From Flavobacteriales bacterium UBA7878 (lineage in GTDB: Bacteria > Bacteroidota > Bacteroidia > Flavobacteriales > Schleiferiaceae), in contig DLRW01000063.1 of NCBI GenBank assembly GCA_002501205.1, forward strand, positions 1,129 through 31,853: a DNA stretch of 30,725 nucleotides. Reading direction: 5' to 3'. Position numbers and translations under genes: made by a program. Positions 15,827 through 24,171 of the stretch are shown piece after piece. Position 1 is the first letter of the stretch; the number at the start of each line of letters is the position of its first letter. Under the pieces are notes generated by a model. That model ran no database searches and had not been told where the DNA came from. It was given only the letters and a program-made list of their open reading frames with translations.

Positions 15827-15834
15827 CAACTTTG
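15827..15834 (+). promoter_or_regulatory. Probable -7 box of the tatC-lptB operon
   Basis: CAACTTTG differs from TAnnTTTG at one position and is followed by C, as in other boxes of this window. It ends 20 bases before the tatC ATG, in the 130-base recQ/tatC divergent gap. Confidence 0.4.
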
Positions 15835-15854
15835 CAGCAATTTTTGAAAAATCA

Positions 15855-16688
15855 ATGGCAAAGGCAGAAAGTGATCACATGTCCTTCCTCGAACATCTGG
15901 AAGTTCTACGTTGGCACCTCATACGATCCACACTGGCAATTATGCTTATGGCCATGTTGGCCTTCTTGGGTAAAAGCATTTTATTCGATGTAATCATATT
16001 TGGACCTAAGCAGCCCGACTTCTTCACTTACGAACTTTTTTGCACTATTTCGCGCGAAATTAGTAATACAGAGTTATTCTGCCTCAGTGAAATGCCCTTT
16101 AAAATTCTGAATACCCGAATGGCGGGCCAATTCTCCACGCACATCTGGGTTTCCTTAATCGCAGGATTTATTTTGGCCTTTCCTTATGTGCTTTATGAAT
16201 TTTGGCGCTTTATAGCCCCGGGCCTTAAGTCTAGCGAACGTCGATACTCACGTTGGGTATTATTCTTTGGTGGAATTCTTTTTCTCTTGGGGGTGTCTTT
16301 CGGTTATTATCTGATTGTTCCTTTGTCGCTTCAGTTTTTGGGATCCTATACCATTAGTGATGAGATCAACAATTTAATAGACCTCAATTCGTATATCTCT
16401 ACCGTGAGTACAGTAACTCTGGCTACCGGCATTATCTTTGAACTGCCGGTGGTGATTTACTTCTTAGCTCGCAGTGGTTTGGTTACCGCTGATTTTCTCA
16501 GAAAATATCGTCGCCATGCCATCGTTTTGATACTGGTACTTTCGGCGGTTATTACTCCGCCCGATGTGGCTAGTCAGATTTTGGTTTCCTTCCCGATCTT
16601 TATTTTGTACGAGATAAGTATTCGGATTGCAGCCCGCCTGGAAAAACGACAATTGAAAGAGCTGAAAGTACCGGCTAAAAAGGATTAG
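15855..16688 (+). CDS. tatC: Twin-arginine translocase subunit TatC
   Basis: 277 residues with six membrane helices. The N-terminal signature MSFLEHLEVLRWHLIRS and the loop FWRFIAPGLKSSERRYSR are diagnostic of TatC, as is LSAVITPPDVASQILVS near the C-terminus. TatC is the receptor for twin-arginine signal peptides and works with TatA/B in the inner membrane to export folded proteins. The periplasmic loop between helices 1 and 2 (~48-90) is longer than in E. coli and contains two cysteines (FCTISREISNTELFCL is close), a Bacteroidota feature that could form a disulfide. lptB starts one base after the stop, so they form an operon. tatA is not adjacent. Confidence 0.96.
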   Translation: MAKAESDHMSFLEHLEVLRWHLIRSTLAIMLMAMLAFLGKSILFDVIIFGPKQPDFFTYELFCTISREISNTELFCLSEMPFKILNTRMAGQFSTHIWVSLIAGFILAFPYVLYEFWRFIAPGLKSSERRYSRWVLFFGGILFLLGVSFGYYLIVPLSLQFLGSYTISDEINNLIDLNSYISTVSTVTLATGIIFELPVVIYFLARSGLVTADFLRKYRRHAIVLILVLSAVITPPDVASQILVSFPIFILYEISIRIAARLEKRQLKELKVPAKKD

Positions 16689-16689
16689 G

Positions 16690-17463
16690 ATGATTTTACG
16701 TGCAGAAAATATTGTTAAGAAATACCGTTCTCGTACCGTCGTTAAAGGCGTAAGCTTTCATGTGCAACAAGGAGAAATTGTGGGGCTTTTAGGTCCCAAT
16801 GGGGCTGGTAAAACAACCAGCTTTTATATGGTGGTGGGCCTCATTAAACCTAATGAAGGGCAGGTATTTATAGATCAGCAAGAAATCACCACCGATCCCA
16901 TGTATAAGCGGGCCCAAAAAGGTATTGGCTATTTGGCGCAAGAGGCTAGTGTTTTCCGGAAACTGAGTGTTGAGGAAAACATTATGGGCGTTTTGCAAAT
17001 GACCAAGCTCTCCAAAACGGAGCAGAAAAAGAAGCTGGAGTCGCTTTTAGATGAATTTGGTTTGCAACATATCCGTAAAAACCGTGGTGATTTACTCTCG
17101 GGGGGAGAACGTCGCCGTACCGAAATTGCCCGTGCTTTAGCGGTAGATCCTAATTTTATCCTTTTAGATGAACCTTTTGCGGGAGTAGACCCCATTGCGG
17201 TGGAGGATATTCAAAGTATTGTAGCTTCTCTGAAAAGTAAGAATATTGGCATTCTGATTACCGACCATAATGTGCAGGAAACTCTGGCTATTACTGATCG
17301 TACCTATCTCATGTTTGAAGGCCAAATTTTGAAATCAGGATCCGCCGAGGAATTGGCTTCAGATGAGCAGGTGCGTAGGGTTTACTTAGGTCAAAACTTC
17401 GAATTGCGTAAAAAGCAAGAAGCAGTTTTTAATCCGGGCTCAAGCCACGGAAGCCCGTCTTAA
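16690..17463 (+). CDS. lptB: LPS export ABC transporter ATP-binding protein LptB
   Basis: 257 residues. Walker A GPNGAGKTT (35-43), signature LSGGERRRTEIARAL (136-150), Walker B FILLDEPFAGVDPIA (156-170) and switch histidine H193 in LITDHN are all intact. The LSGGERRR form and FAGVDPIAV are typical of LptB, the cytoplasmic ATPase that drives LptFG to lift LPS from the inner membrane towards the LptC/A bridge. The last ~20 residues (KKQEAVFNPGSSHGSPS) run over the 3' end of the oppositely oriented Sua5 gene, with a 24-base convergent overlap. It is co-transcribed with tatC. Confidence 0.96.
   Translation: MILRAENIVKKYRSRTVVKGVSFHVQQGEIVGLLGPNGAGKTTSFYMVVGLIKPNEGQVFIDQQEITTDPMYKRAQKGIGYLAQEASVFRKLSVEENIMGVLQMTKLSKTEQKKKLESLLDEFGLQHIRKNRGDLLSGGERRRTEIARALAVDPNFILLDEPFAGVDPIAVEDIQSIVASLKSKNIGILITDHNVQETLAITDRTYLMFEGQILKSGSAEELASDEQVRRVYLGQNFELRKKQEAVFNPGSSHGSPS
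17435..17457. terminator. Hairpin inside the convergent lptB/Sua5 overlap
   Basis: CGGGCT (17435-17440) pairs with AGCCCG (17452-17457) around an 11-base loop that lies inside both coding ends. There is no clean T-run on either side, so it is a weak or factor-assisted terminator at best. Confidence 0.3.
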
Positions 17464-18399
17464 GCGATCATTAATAGCACGGCCCAAGCCTTCATTGGGA
17501 AATTCTTCGGCCAGGATTACATCCACTTCATTTTTATCAAAGCTGCGCATGGCAGCAAAAAGCTTGTTGGCCGCTTCTTTCAAATCCCCTTTGGGAGAGA
17601 GGACTCTCTGATGCTTTTCCGGAATTCCACTAATCTTTTTGCAAAAGCTAATACTGCCACAACGCTGACGGTCTACCTTTTTGAGGTTTAAATTCAGATT
17701 ACCATGCGTTAGGGGAATGCCCGGCGAATAATGAGCACTCAACATTCCCGGGGCCTTGGGATTACTACTGGAGCTTCGGGTATAAGGGACTTTGCGATCC
17801 AACACTTCTTCAATCGCTTCCAGGCTTAAGCCTCCTAATCGCAAGACAATGGGGTCTTCCTGACTAAGATCAATGATAGTAGATTCCAGACCAACCTGAG
17901 CAGGGCCGCCATCTAAAATATAGGCAAGGCTATCGCCAAATTGACCTGCTACATGATTCGCTTGAGTAGGGCTTACCCTTCCAAAAAGATTGGCTGAAGG
18001 TGCTGCCACCGGGAAATCGAGTTTTTGCAATAGGGATTGACAAAGCGGATGGGCAGGAAAGCGCACCGCTACGGTAGGATGTCCGGCTGTAACAATATCT
18101 GGAATAATATCCTGCTTAGGAAATACATAGGTGAGAGGGCCAGGACTAAAAGCCTGATAAAGGGCATCGAAATAAGGCCCGGTATCCTTAACATAATCGG
18201 CCAGATGATCGGCAGAAGCTAAATGAATAATGAGCGGGTCGAAGGCGGGTCTTTTCTTGAGCTCGAAAATTTGGGCTACCGCGGTGGCATCCAAAGCATT
18301 GGCAGCTAAACCGTAAACTGTTTCGGTAGGGATAGCTACAGTTTTCCCCTCACTGAGGAGTTCAGCTGCTAAAGAAATATCGGAACCCATGCTTTCCAT
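17440..18399 (-). CDS. L-threonylcarbamoyladenylate synthase (Sua5/TsaC type)
   Basis: 319 residues, the two-domain Sua5 form. The YrdC domain (1-200) has VAIPTETVYGLAANA (21-35), KKRP (48-51), SPGPLT (85-90) and AAPSAN (132-137). A linker containing APGMLSAHYSPG follows, then the Sua5 domain (~235-319). The enzyme makes threonylcarbamoyl-AMP from threonine, bicarbonate and ATP for t6A37 of ANN-decoding tRNAs, with TsaD/B/E. The start could be M1 or M4. A -7 box ends four bases before M1, which supports 18399. The gene sits 20 bases after the DUF3667 gene but can be transcribed on its own. Its 3' end overlaps lptB. Confidence 0.93.
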   Translation of the reverse strand: MESMGSDISLAAELLSEGKTVAIPTETVYGLAANALDATAVAQIFELKKRPAFDPLIIHLASADHLADYVKDTGPYFDALYQAFSPGPLTYVFPKQDIIPDIVTAGHPTVAVRFPAHPLCQSLLQKLDFPVAAPSANLFGRVSPTQANHVAGQFGDSLAYILDGGPAQVGLESTIIDLSQEDPIVLRLGGLSLEAIEEVLDRKVPYTRSSSSNPKAPGMLSAHYSPGIPLTHGNLNLNLKKVDRQRCGSISFCKKISGIPEKHQRVLSPKGDLKEAANKLFAAMRSFDKNEVDVILAEEFPNEGLGRAINDRLRRASVA

Positions 18400-18403
18400 G
18401 CTG

Positions 18404-18411
18404 CAAAAGTA
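18404..18411 (-). promoter_or_regulatory. -7 box TACTTTTG four bases before the Sua5 start
   Basis: On the minus strand TACTTTTG, then CAGC, then ATG. A TTTC 20 bases upstream, inside the end of the DUF3667 coding region, can serve as -33. This gives Sua5 its own, probably leaderless, transcript. Confidence 0.55.
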
Positions 18412-18419
18412 GGTCCTTC

Positions 18420-19400
18420 TTACATGAGAATGAAAACCAAAACCAGGGATAGCATAAAAAAGGCCACAAAACTGAGCAGACCAAAGATGTTTACCAGGAT
18501 GTATTTAAAGAAGGTTTTCCCCCAGGATTGGCCGTAAAAGCGATGCATTGCAATAAATAGATGCACCCCGTATAATAAAATGATAAGAATAAAAACCGTC
18601 TGATTATCAATCACCAAATTATACAGGAAAGAAATGAAGAAAAAGAGTCCTTGCTGATAGAGCGTAAAGAAGAGGTGTTCTGGATAATAGAAATCGCGTC
18701 GGAAGTATAAAAGCTTTAAAACCAAGCCTAAAACCGGGATAAAGAGGAAGAGAATCCAAACCAGCTTAGAGATGAGCTCACGGTTAAAGCTTTCAAAATT
18801 GTCTTTTTGATTGTGCCCGAATTGTGCGGTCTTTTGCGCTTGTTCAAAAGCGAAATCGTTCCAAAAACCGGGTTCTAATTTCAAGCGATTGTAGAGTTCT
18901 TCTTTACTGCTTTCGGGTTTAACCATCAGATAGTCGCTCATGGCAGAAAAGCGAATAACGATACTGGGATCATCGAATTTATTCAGTTTATCTTCCGCTT
19001 TTTGGATAGCGCTTTCGCGTTCCTCGTCACTAAGAGTTTTGAGGCGACTAATACTTTCCTGATCAATATTGCTGTTGACCAGGTTGGCATCGCGGTTTAA
19101 TTGAATGGAAGTGATCAGCAGGATAGAAGCAAGAAAGTAGAAGCGCACCGGATTCATATAGCGCATCCTTTTACCTAGCCTAAAATTCGTAGCCACCTTT
19201 CCGGGCTTGATCAGAACATCCCTTAGAGTGCGGAAAATTCGTCCGTCAACGGCAAAAAAGTTGGAAAGAGATTCACCGATTAATTCGATGAAGGTAAGAC
19301 GTCGGGTATCATTTACCTGGCCACAATTGCTGCAATAATTAGAATCGCCAATATCCTGGCCGCAATTGAGGCATTCGCTGCCTTTTTGCCGTTTGAGCAT
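18420..19400 (-). CDS. DUF3667 family membrane protein with N-terminal zinc ribbon
   Basis: 326 residues. The N-terminus has a zinc-ribbon pattern, C10-x2-C13 and C23-x2-C26 (CLNCGQDIGDSNYCSNCGQ). It is followed by the typical DUF3667 stretch TFIELIGESLSNFFAVDGR and FRTLRDVLIKPGKVA, then YMNPVRFYFLAS leading into the first membrane helix (~82-102). A charged, helical stretch (~105-205) follows, then three to four more membrane helices to the C-terminus. The function of DUF3667 is unknown; it is widespread in Bacteroidota. The start overlaps the stop of the T9SS plug gene by one base (ATGA arrangement), indicating translational coupling. Confidence 0.85.
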   Translation of the reverse strand: MLKRQKGSECLNCGQDIGDSNYCSNCGQVNDTRRLTFIELIGESLSNFFAVDGRIFRTLRDVLIKPGKVATNFRLGKRMRYMNPVRFYFLASILLITSIQLNRDANLVNSNIDQESISRLKTLSDEERESAIQKAEDKLNKFDDPSIVIRFSAMSDYLMVKPESSKEELYNRLKLEPGFWNDFAFEQAQKTAQFGHNQKDNFESFNRELISKLVWILFLFIPVLGLVLKLLYFRRDFYYPEHLFFTLYQQGLFFFISFLYNLVIDNQTVFILIILLYGVHLFIAMHRFYGQSWGKTFFKYILVNIFGLLSFVAFFMLSLVLVFILM

Positions 19401-20713
19401 CAGTCGTTTTGGTTAAATAGGTCGTTGGAGCTAAAGGTAGCAAATCCCACCAGTCGATCGTAGCGACTGCCTATCTCACGATTGTAAACCAAAATTTGAT
19501 AATCGTTCTCTGTTTGCCAGTGGCTGCCTTCTAAAAAACTGAGGTCGGCATAATCTTTCCCTTGCATGTTCACTGCATAGGCATAGTTGTAAAAACCTTG
19601 CTTTAATAAGGCCTGGCAGCGATAGGCTCTTCGATCGGCATCGTAATACATTTTGTATTCCCTTAACATCTTCCAATCGGTAAACTCACCAAAGAGGTAC
19701 ACATCCGAGCCTATTTCATTTGGATAGTCAAGAAAGAAATCCACCAGGGCATAATCGGCTTCCGAATCAGAGTTAGTGGCGTCCAGGCGCCGTACCCGAT
19801 ATTGGCCATTAATATCAAAGAGGGTAGAATAGCGTTCTACCGCCCGACTTTGATCCTTTTTGAGGAATACCTTAAAAAAGGTGTCTTGCTGAATCTGGCG
19901 CACATTTAAACTAAGGCTATAGAGGTTTTTAATATCGAAGTTGCGCCATTCGCTATTGGCTTCAAAAGTGTTTTCATCATCATATTGATAGATGAGTTGG
20001 CCATTTTGAAGGAATTGAGGCTTAAGGTCTTTGATGGCTAAATCCCAACGCTGGTTTTGCATTAATACCACCTTTAAATCGGTAAAAGGATTAGGAATGG
20101 GGTAGGAGCCATGCGATAAGGTGAAGTCGAGTTCCTGATGGGTATCGATTTTTTCCACTCGAGTAGGACGCTTTAATCTTCCTCCGGCCTGAACAATTTC
20201 TTCATAGACCATAAAGCGCCGACTTAATACTCTTTTCTCGGGATCACCATCGCGATAGACCAGTAAAAGATAGTTCCCGGAAATTTTGAAGCTTACCTGA
20301 TTATTGGGGATTTGTAGTTTATAATGCGTGTAGGGGATAAAGGCATTTAAAGAATACTCAAAGTCCTGGATATAATCATCACTAAAATTGTTGAGGTAAT
20401 CATTACGCATAATGTCCGAAGGCGTCCAATCGGCATTGCAATGGTAAATCGCATAGGAAAGATTGGTGAATTCTTCATAAAGATCATCAAAACTCAGTTC
20501 CAGGGTTTCGCCGCTATTTAAGGCTATCACAGGCATGGCGAGGTCGTTGCCTCTGGGAACCAGGCGAACGGATCGTATGCCAGGCTGGTAGATATAGTCT
20601 TCATAGCGCAGCTTTTCATTTTGATAGTACTCTTCGGTCTGAGCTAAGCCGAAATGTGGGAGCGATATCAGCAGAATAAAAATGAGGCGCGGGAATAGGG
20701 AGCGATAGGGCAT
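19400..20713 (-). CDS. Type IX secretion system plug-family protein (DUF5103)
   Basis: 437 residues with a signal peptide at 1-25 (ending FGLAQ). The N-terminal beta domain contains IRSVRLVPRGNDLAMPVI and LELSFDDLYEEFTNLSYAIYHCNADW, the strongly conserved DUF5103 core. It continues through GNYLLLVYRDGDPEK and GSYPIPNPFTDLKVVLMQN to a C-terminal module with YLFGEFTDWKM and QGFYNYAYAV. In Flavobacterium johnsoniae, a DUF5103 protein was found plugging the periplasmic side of the SprA translocon pore. By homology this protein should be a periplasmic gate for T9SS export. No other T9SS gene lies in the window, which agrees with scattered T9SS loci. No clear promoter box is visible in the 155-base gap upstream on this strand. 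Confidence 0.88.
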   Translation of the reverse strand: MPYRSLFPRLIFILLISLPHFGLAQTEEYYQNEKLRYEDYIYQPGIRSVRLVPRGNDLAMPVIALNSGETLELSFDDLYEEFTNLSYAIYHCNADWTPSDIMRNDYLNNFSDDYIQDFEYSLNAFIPYTHYKLQIPNNQVSFKISGNYLLLVYRDGDPEKRVLSRRFMVYEEIVQAGGRLKRPTRVEKIDTHQELDFTLSHGSYPIPNPFTDLKVVLMQNQRWDLAIKDLKPQFLQNGQLIYQYDDENTFEANSEWRNFDIKNLYSLSLNVRQIQQDTFFKVFLKKDQSRAVERYSTLFDINGQYRVRRLDATNSDSEADYALVDFFLDYPNEIGSDVYLFGEFTDWKMLREYKMYYDADRRAYRCQALLKQGFYNYAYAVNMQGKDYADLSFLEGSHWQTENDYQILVYNREIGSRYDRLVGFATFSSNDLFNQND

Positions 20714-20799
20714 GAGTAAAAAATGCGTTTGGGTCTGAATTATTGCGACTTAAGCTTTAAATTTGCGGCCAATTTAGATGAGTTCTAAATTGCGTGTAG

Positions 20800-20831
20800 T
20801 TTAGGCGGGCTCAAGCTTCGTCTTAATTTTG
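20800..20831 (+). promoter_or_regulatory. nqr operon promoter (TTTA-N20-TAATTTTG)
   Basis: TTTA at 20800-20803 and TAATTTTG at 20824-20831 with a 20-base spacer fit the Bacteroidota consensus; a 37-base leader precedes nqrA. A second box, TAAATTTG at 20758-20765, has no well-spaced -33 but could be an additional upstream start. Confidence 0.55.
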
Positions 20832-20868
20832 CAAGCCAATAATAATGACAATTTTTTGATTCCATTCG

Positions 20869-22221
20869 ATGTCAGAAGTTATCAAAATTAAAAAGGGCGT
20901 AGATATCAAGCTGCAAGGCGAAGCGGAAAAGATTTTCGCAACTGCCGACACCCCCAGCACCTATGCTCTTAAGCCCTCGGATTTCCCCGGAATTCGCATG
21001 AAGCTTAAAGTGAAAGAAGGGGATGAAGTTCTGGCCGGTGATCCGATCTTTTTCGATAAGGGTCGTCCCGCAATCACCTTTGGCTCACCCGTAAGTGGTG
21101 AAATCGCCGAAGTGGTTCGAGGAGAGAAACGCCGAATTCTGGAAGTTCGTGTATTAGCCGACAAAGAGATTCGTTACCGCGATTTCGGTTCTGCCGATCC
21201 TGCTTCTCTGAAAAGAGATGAGGTGAAAGGCAAGATCCTGGATGCCGGTATGTGGCCTCTGGTGAAACAGCGCCCCTACAACATTGTAGCAAATCCCGAC
21301 CGTGTACCCCGAGATATCTGGGTATCTTGTTTCGACAGTGCTCCTTTGGCACCGGATGCGGATTTTGTGGTTCACGGACAGGAAGCCGAATTTAAAACCG
21401 GTATCAAAGCTTTAATGCAGCTTACTGATGGTAAGGTACATTTAGGTTTAGACGGTCGTACCAATCCTTCAGAAGCCTTTAAGGTGGAAGAAGCGGTAAT
21501 GCATCGTTTTACCGGTCCACACCCAGCGGGTAATCCTGGTGTGCAAATGCATGCTGTGGCTCCTGTTAATAAAGGAGAAACCGTTTGGACTGTAGGCTTG
21601 CAAGATGTGATTATGATCGGGCGCTTATTTATGAGTGGTCAGTTCCAGGCTCAACGCAGTGTGGCTTTGGCTGGTGCTCAGGTATCTAAGCCTCGTTATT
21701 ATAAGGCCCTTATTGGTGCCAATGTGAAGTCGATCCTGGAAGGCAATGTAGCGGCGGAAAACAACCGTTATATTTCTGGAAACATCTTAACCGGTACGCA
21801 AATTCCTTCAGAAGGTTATTTGTCGTATTACGATAATCAAATTACCGTAATGCCCGAAGGTGGAGAAGACCAGTTCTTTGGTTGGATGGCTCCTAACTTC
21901 AACAAGTTTAGTATTTCCCGTGCCCTCTTTAACTGGATGATGCCTAATAAGCGCTTGAATCTGGATGCCAATTTAAATGGTGAAGAGCGTGCATTTGTTG
22001 TAACCGGCGAATACGAAAAGGTATTCCCATTTGATATCTATCCGGTACAACTATTAAAGTCGATCATGGTTAAGGACATCGAAGCGATGGAAAACCTGGG
22101 CATCTATGAGGTGGCTGAGGAAGATATGGCGCTTTGTGAGGTAGTTTGTACCTCTAAGATTCCGGTACAGGAAACCTTACGTGAGGGCTTGGATATAATG
22201 TTGGATGAATTAGGCGACTAA
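20869..22221 (+). CDS. nqrA: Na+-translocating NADH:quinone reductase subunit A
   Basis: 450 residues, the standard NqrA length. The start MSEVIKIKKGVDIKLQGEA and the segment FPGIRMKLKVKEGDEVLAGDPIF (broken here at family positions) are diagnostic, as are HPAGNPGVQMHAV and VTGEYEKVFPFDIYPVQLLK. NqrA is the peripheral cytoplasmic subunit associated with the ubiquinone-binding region at NqrB. It opens the six-gene operon, and nqrB follows ten bases after the stop. Codon use is biased towards GGT, CGT and GTA, suggesting strong expression. Confidence 0.97.
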   Translation: MSEVIKIKKGVDIKLQGEAEKIFATADTPSTYALKPSDFPGIRMKLKVKEGDEVLAGDPIFFDKGRPAITFGSPVSGEIAEVVRGEKRRILEVRVLADKEIRYRDFGSADPASLKRDEVKGKILDAGMWPLVKQRPYNIVANPDRVPRDIWVSCFDSAPLAPDADFVVHGQEAEFKTGIKALMQLTDGKVHLGLDGRTNPSEAFKVEEAVMHRFTGPHPAGNPGVQMHAVAPVNKGETVWTVGLQDVIMIGRLFMSGQFQAQRSVALAGAQVSKPRYYKALIGANVKSILEGNVAAENNRYISGNILTGTQIPSEGYLSYYDNQITVMPEGGEDQFFGWMAPNFNKFSISRALFNWMMPNKRLNLDANLNGEERAFVVTGEYEKVFPFDIYPVQLLKSIMVKDIEAMENLGIYEVAEEDMALCEVVCTSKIPVQETLREGLDIMLDELGD

Positions 22222-22231
22222 ACAGATTAGG

Positions 22232-23425
22232 ATGAAACTATTCAAGAATATTCTCGACAGCGTTAAGCCGCATTTTGAAGAAGGCGGTAAGTTCGAAAAA
22301 CTTCACCCGGTATACGACGGTTTTGCAACCTTCCTTTTTACTCCGGGACACACCAGCCATAGTGGAGCGCATGTGCGCGATGCTATTGACCTGAAGCGTA
22401 CCATGATTACCGTGGTAATGGCGATGGTACCTGCACTTTTATTCGGTATGTGGAATGCCGGTAATTTGCACTACACTGCCTTAGGTCTGGCTGAAACCAT
22501 GACTTTTGGTGATAAATTCCTTTGGGGTGCGATGCGAATCGTTCCAATGCTCATCGTATCCTACGGGGTAGGATTGGGGGTAGAATTTATCTTCTGTATC
22601 ATTAAGAAACACTCCATTCAGGAGGGTTATCTGGTATCAGGGATGTTGATTCCTTTGATTATGCCAATCGATATTCCGCTGTGGATGGTAGCCGTTTCGG
22701 TAATCTTTGCCGTTGTTATTGGTAAAGAAGTATTCGGTGGTACCGGGATGAACATCCTGAACCCCGCTTTAACCGCTCGTGCATTTGCCTTCTTTGCTTA
22801 TCCTACTTATATGAGTGGTGATAAAGTATGGATCAACACCAGCGCAGATGCTGGTCAGTCTGTAGTAGATGGATTCTCTGGCGCTACTGTTTTAGGATCT
22901 TACGCCACTGGCGGAGATGTGCAGTACTCAGTTTGGGATATGTTCATGGGTTTTATTCCCGGATCTATCGGTGAAACTTCTACGGTGGCCATTTTAATTG
23001 GTGCCGCAATCTTGTTGTACACTGGTATTGCCAGCTGGAGAATTATGTTGAGTGGTGTGATTGGCGCTTTGGCTATGGGATACCTTTTCAATGCCTTTGC
23101 TCCACATGCGATCTCTCCTGAGCAACAATCCTTCATGAGTTTACCAGGATGGCAACACTTAATCATGGGTGGTTTTGCTTTCGGTATTGTCTTCATGGCA
23201 ACTGATCCGGTTTCAGCCGCTCAAACCAACCGTGGTAAATGGATCTACGGATTCCTGGTAGGTTTCTTCGCGATTATGATTCGCGTATTTAACCCGGCTT
23301 ATCCAGAAGGTATTATGATGGCCATTCTCTTTATGAACGTAATGGCTCCTCTGATCGACCACTATGTAATTCAGGCTAATATCAACAAGCGTAAAAAACG
23401 TTTGGCAACCGTAAAAGCAGCATAA
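22232..23425 (+). CDS. nqrB: Na+-translocating NADH:quinone reductase subunit B
   Basis: 397 residues with about ten membrane helices (RnfD/NqrB family). The covalent FMN attachment motif SGAT lies at 216-219 (in DGFSGATVLGS), with T219 as the flavinylated threonine. Riboflavin-binding and quinone-site regions are present: GGTGMNILNPALTARAFAFF, and the late loop FGIVFMATDPVSAAQT. The long N-terminal amphipathic part (1-50) is normal for NqrB. NqrB is the main Na+-pumping membrane subunit. nqrC begins one base after the stop. Confidence 0.97.
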   Translation: MKLFKNILDSVKPHFEEGGKFEKLHPVYDGFATFLFTPGHTSHSGAHVRDAIDLKRTMITVVMAMVPALLFGMWNAGNLHYTALGLAETMTFGDKFLWGAMRIVPMLIVSYGVGLGVEFIFCIIKKHSIQEGYLVSGMLIPLIMPIDIPLWMVAVSVIFAVVIGKEVFGGTGMNILNPALTARAFAFFAYPTYMSGDKVWINTSADAGQSVVDGFSGATVLGSYATGGDVQYSVWDMFMGFIPGSIGETSTVAILIGAAILLYTGIASWRIMLSGVIGALAMGYLFNAFAPHAISPEQQSFMSLPGWQHLIMGGFAFGIVFMATDPVSAAQTNRGKWIYGFLVGFFAIMIRVFNPAYPEGIMMAILFMNVMAPLIDHYVIQANINKRKKRLATVKAA

Positions 23426-23426
23426 G

Positions 23427-24167
23427 ATGGACGTTAATAAGAATTCATACACATTTACCTTCGCTGCGGTCATGGTGATCGTAGTAGCGGCTCTGCTTTC
23501 TTTTGCCGCCACCAGCTTAAAACCCATGCAGGATAACAATATCCGTTTGGAGAAGATGCAAAACATCCTTTCTTCCATCAATATTGAAGTATCGCGTGAG
23601 GAAGCTGAGGAAGCTTATGATAAGTACATCACCAAAGAAGTTGTGATCAATAACTCCAAAGAAGTTAGTGGAATTGCAGCTTTTGATGTGGAGATGTCTA
23701 AAGAGGTAGCTAAAGCGCCAATGGAGCGTAATGCCCCTTTATACATTGCTGAAAAGGACGGTGAAACTTACTACATCATCCCGATGCGTGGAAAAGGCCT
23801 TTGGGGTCCGATCTGGGGATATATCTCTTTGGAGAAGAATGTAAGCACCATTTACGGAGCTACTTTCGATCACAAATCGGAAACTCCAGGTTTAGGAGCT
23901 GAGATTAAAGGTGAAGGATTTACCAGTCTTTTCCCTGGAAAGGAAATGTTGGAGGACAATGGTTCTTTCACCGGAATTGAAGTTATGAAAGGTAATGCCT
24001 CCGGCGAGCACCAGGTAAATGGTATCAGCGGTGGAACTATTACTTCAGTGGGAGTTCAAACTATGATCTCTGACTGCATGAAGAGTTATGTAGACTACTT
24101 GAAGACTGTGAAAACAGCCTCAGCTGGTACTATGGAAGATAATCGTTTAGCAACTATCGATCAATAG
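23427..24167 (+). CDS. nqrC: Na+-translocating NADH:quinone reductase subunit C
   Basis: 246 residues: one N-terminal membrane helix (~10-31) and a periplasmic FMN-binding domain. GKGLWGPIWGYISL (123-136), SETPGLGAEI (151-160) and the flavinylation motif SGGTITS (201-207, FMN on T204) are present. The motif has Gly where many species have Ala (SGAT) and Asn before it (VNGI) where Asp is usual; the acceptor threonine itself is kept. Flavin transfer requires the periplasmic transferase ApbE, which is not encoded nearby. nqrD follows after four bases. Confidence 0.96.
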   Translation: MDVNKNSYTFTFAAVMVIVVAALLSFAATSLKPMQDNNIRLEKMQNILSSINIEVSREEAEEAYDKYITKEVVINNSKEVSGIAAFDVEMSKEVAKAPMERNAPLYIAEKDGETYYIIPMRGKGLWGPIWGYISLEKNVSTIYGATFDHKSETPGLGAEIKGEGFTSLFPGKEMLEDNGSFTGIEVMKGNASGEHQVNGISGGTITSVGVQTMISDCMKSYVDYLKTVKTASAGTMEDNRLATIDQ

Positions 24168-24171
24168 AATC

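Noticed and set aside
20758..20765. TAAATTTG as the main nqr promoter.
   Set aside because: It has no TTG/TTTG at proper distance; the box at 20824-20831 has a better -33 and is closer to nqrA. Kept only as a possible extra start.
23213..23581. Open frame of 122 codons on the minus strand across nqrB/nqrC.
   Set aside because: Shadow of two highly conserved subunits; its sequence has no family features.
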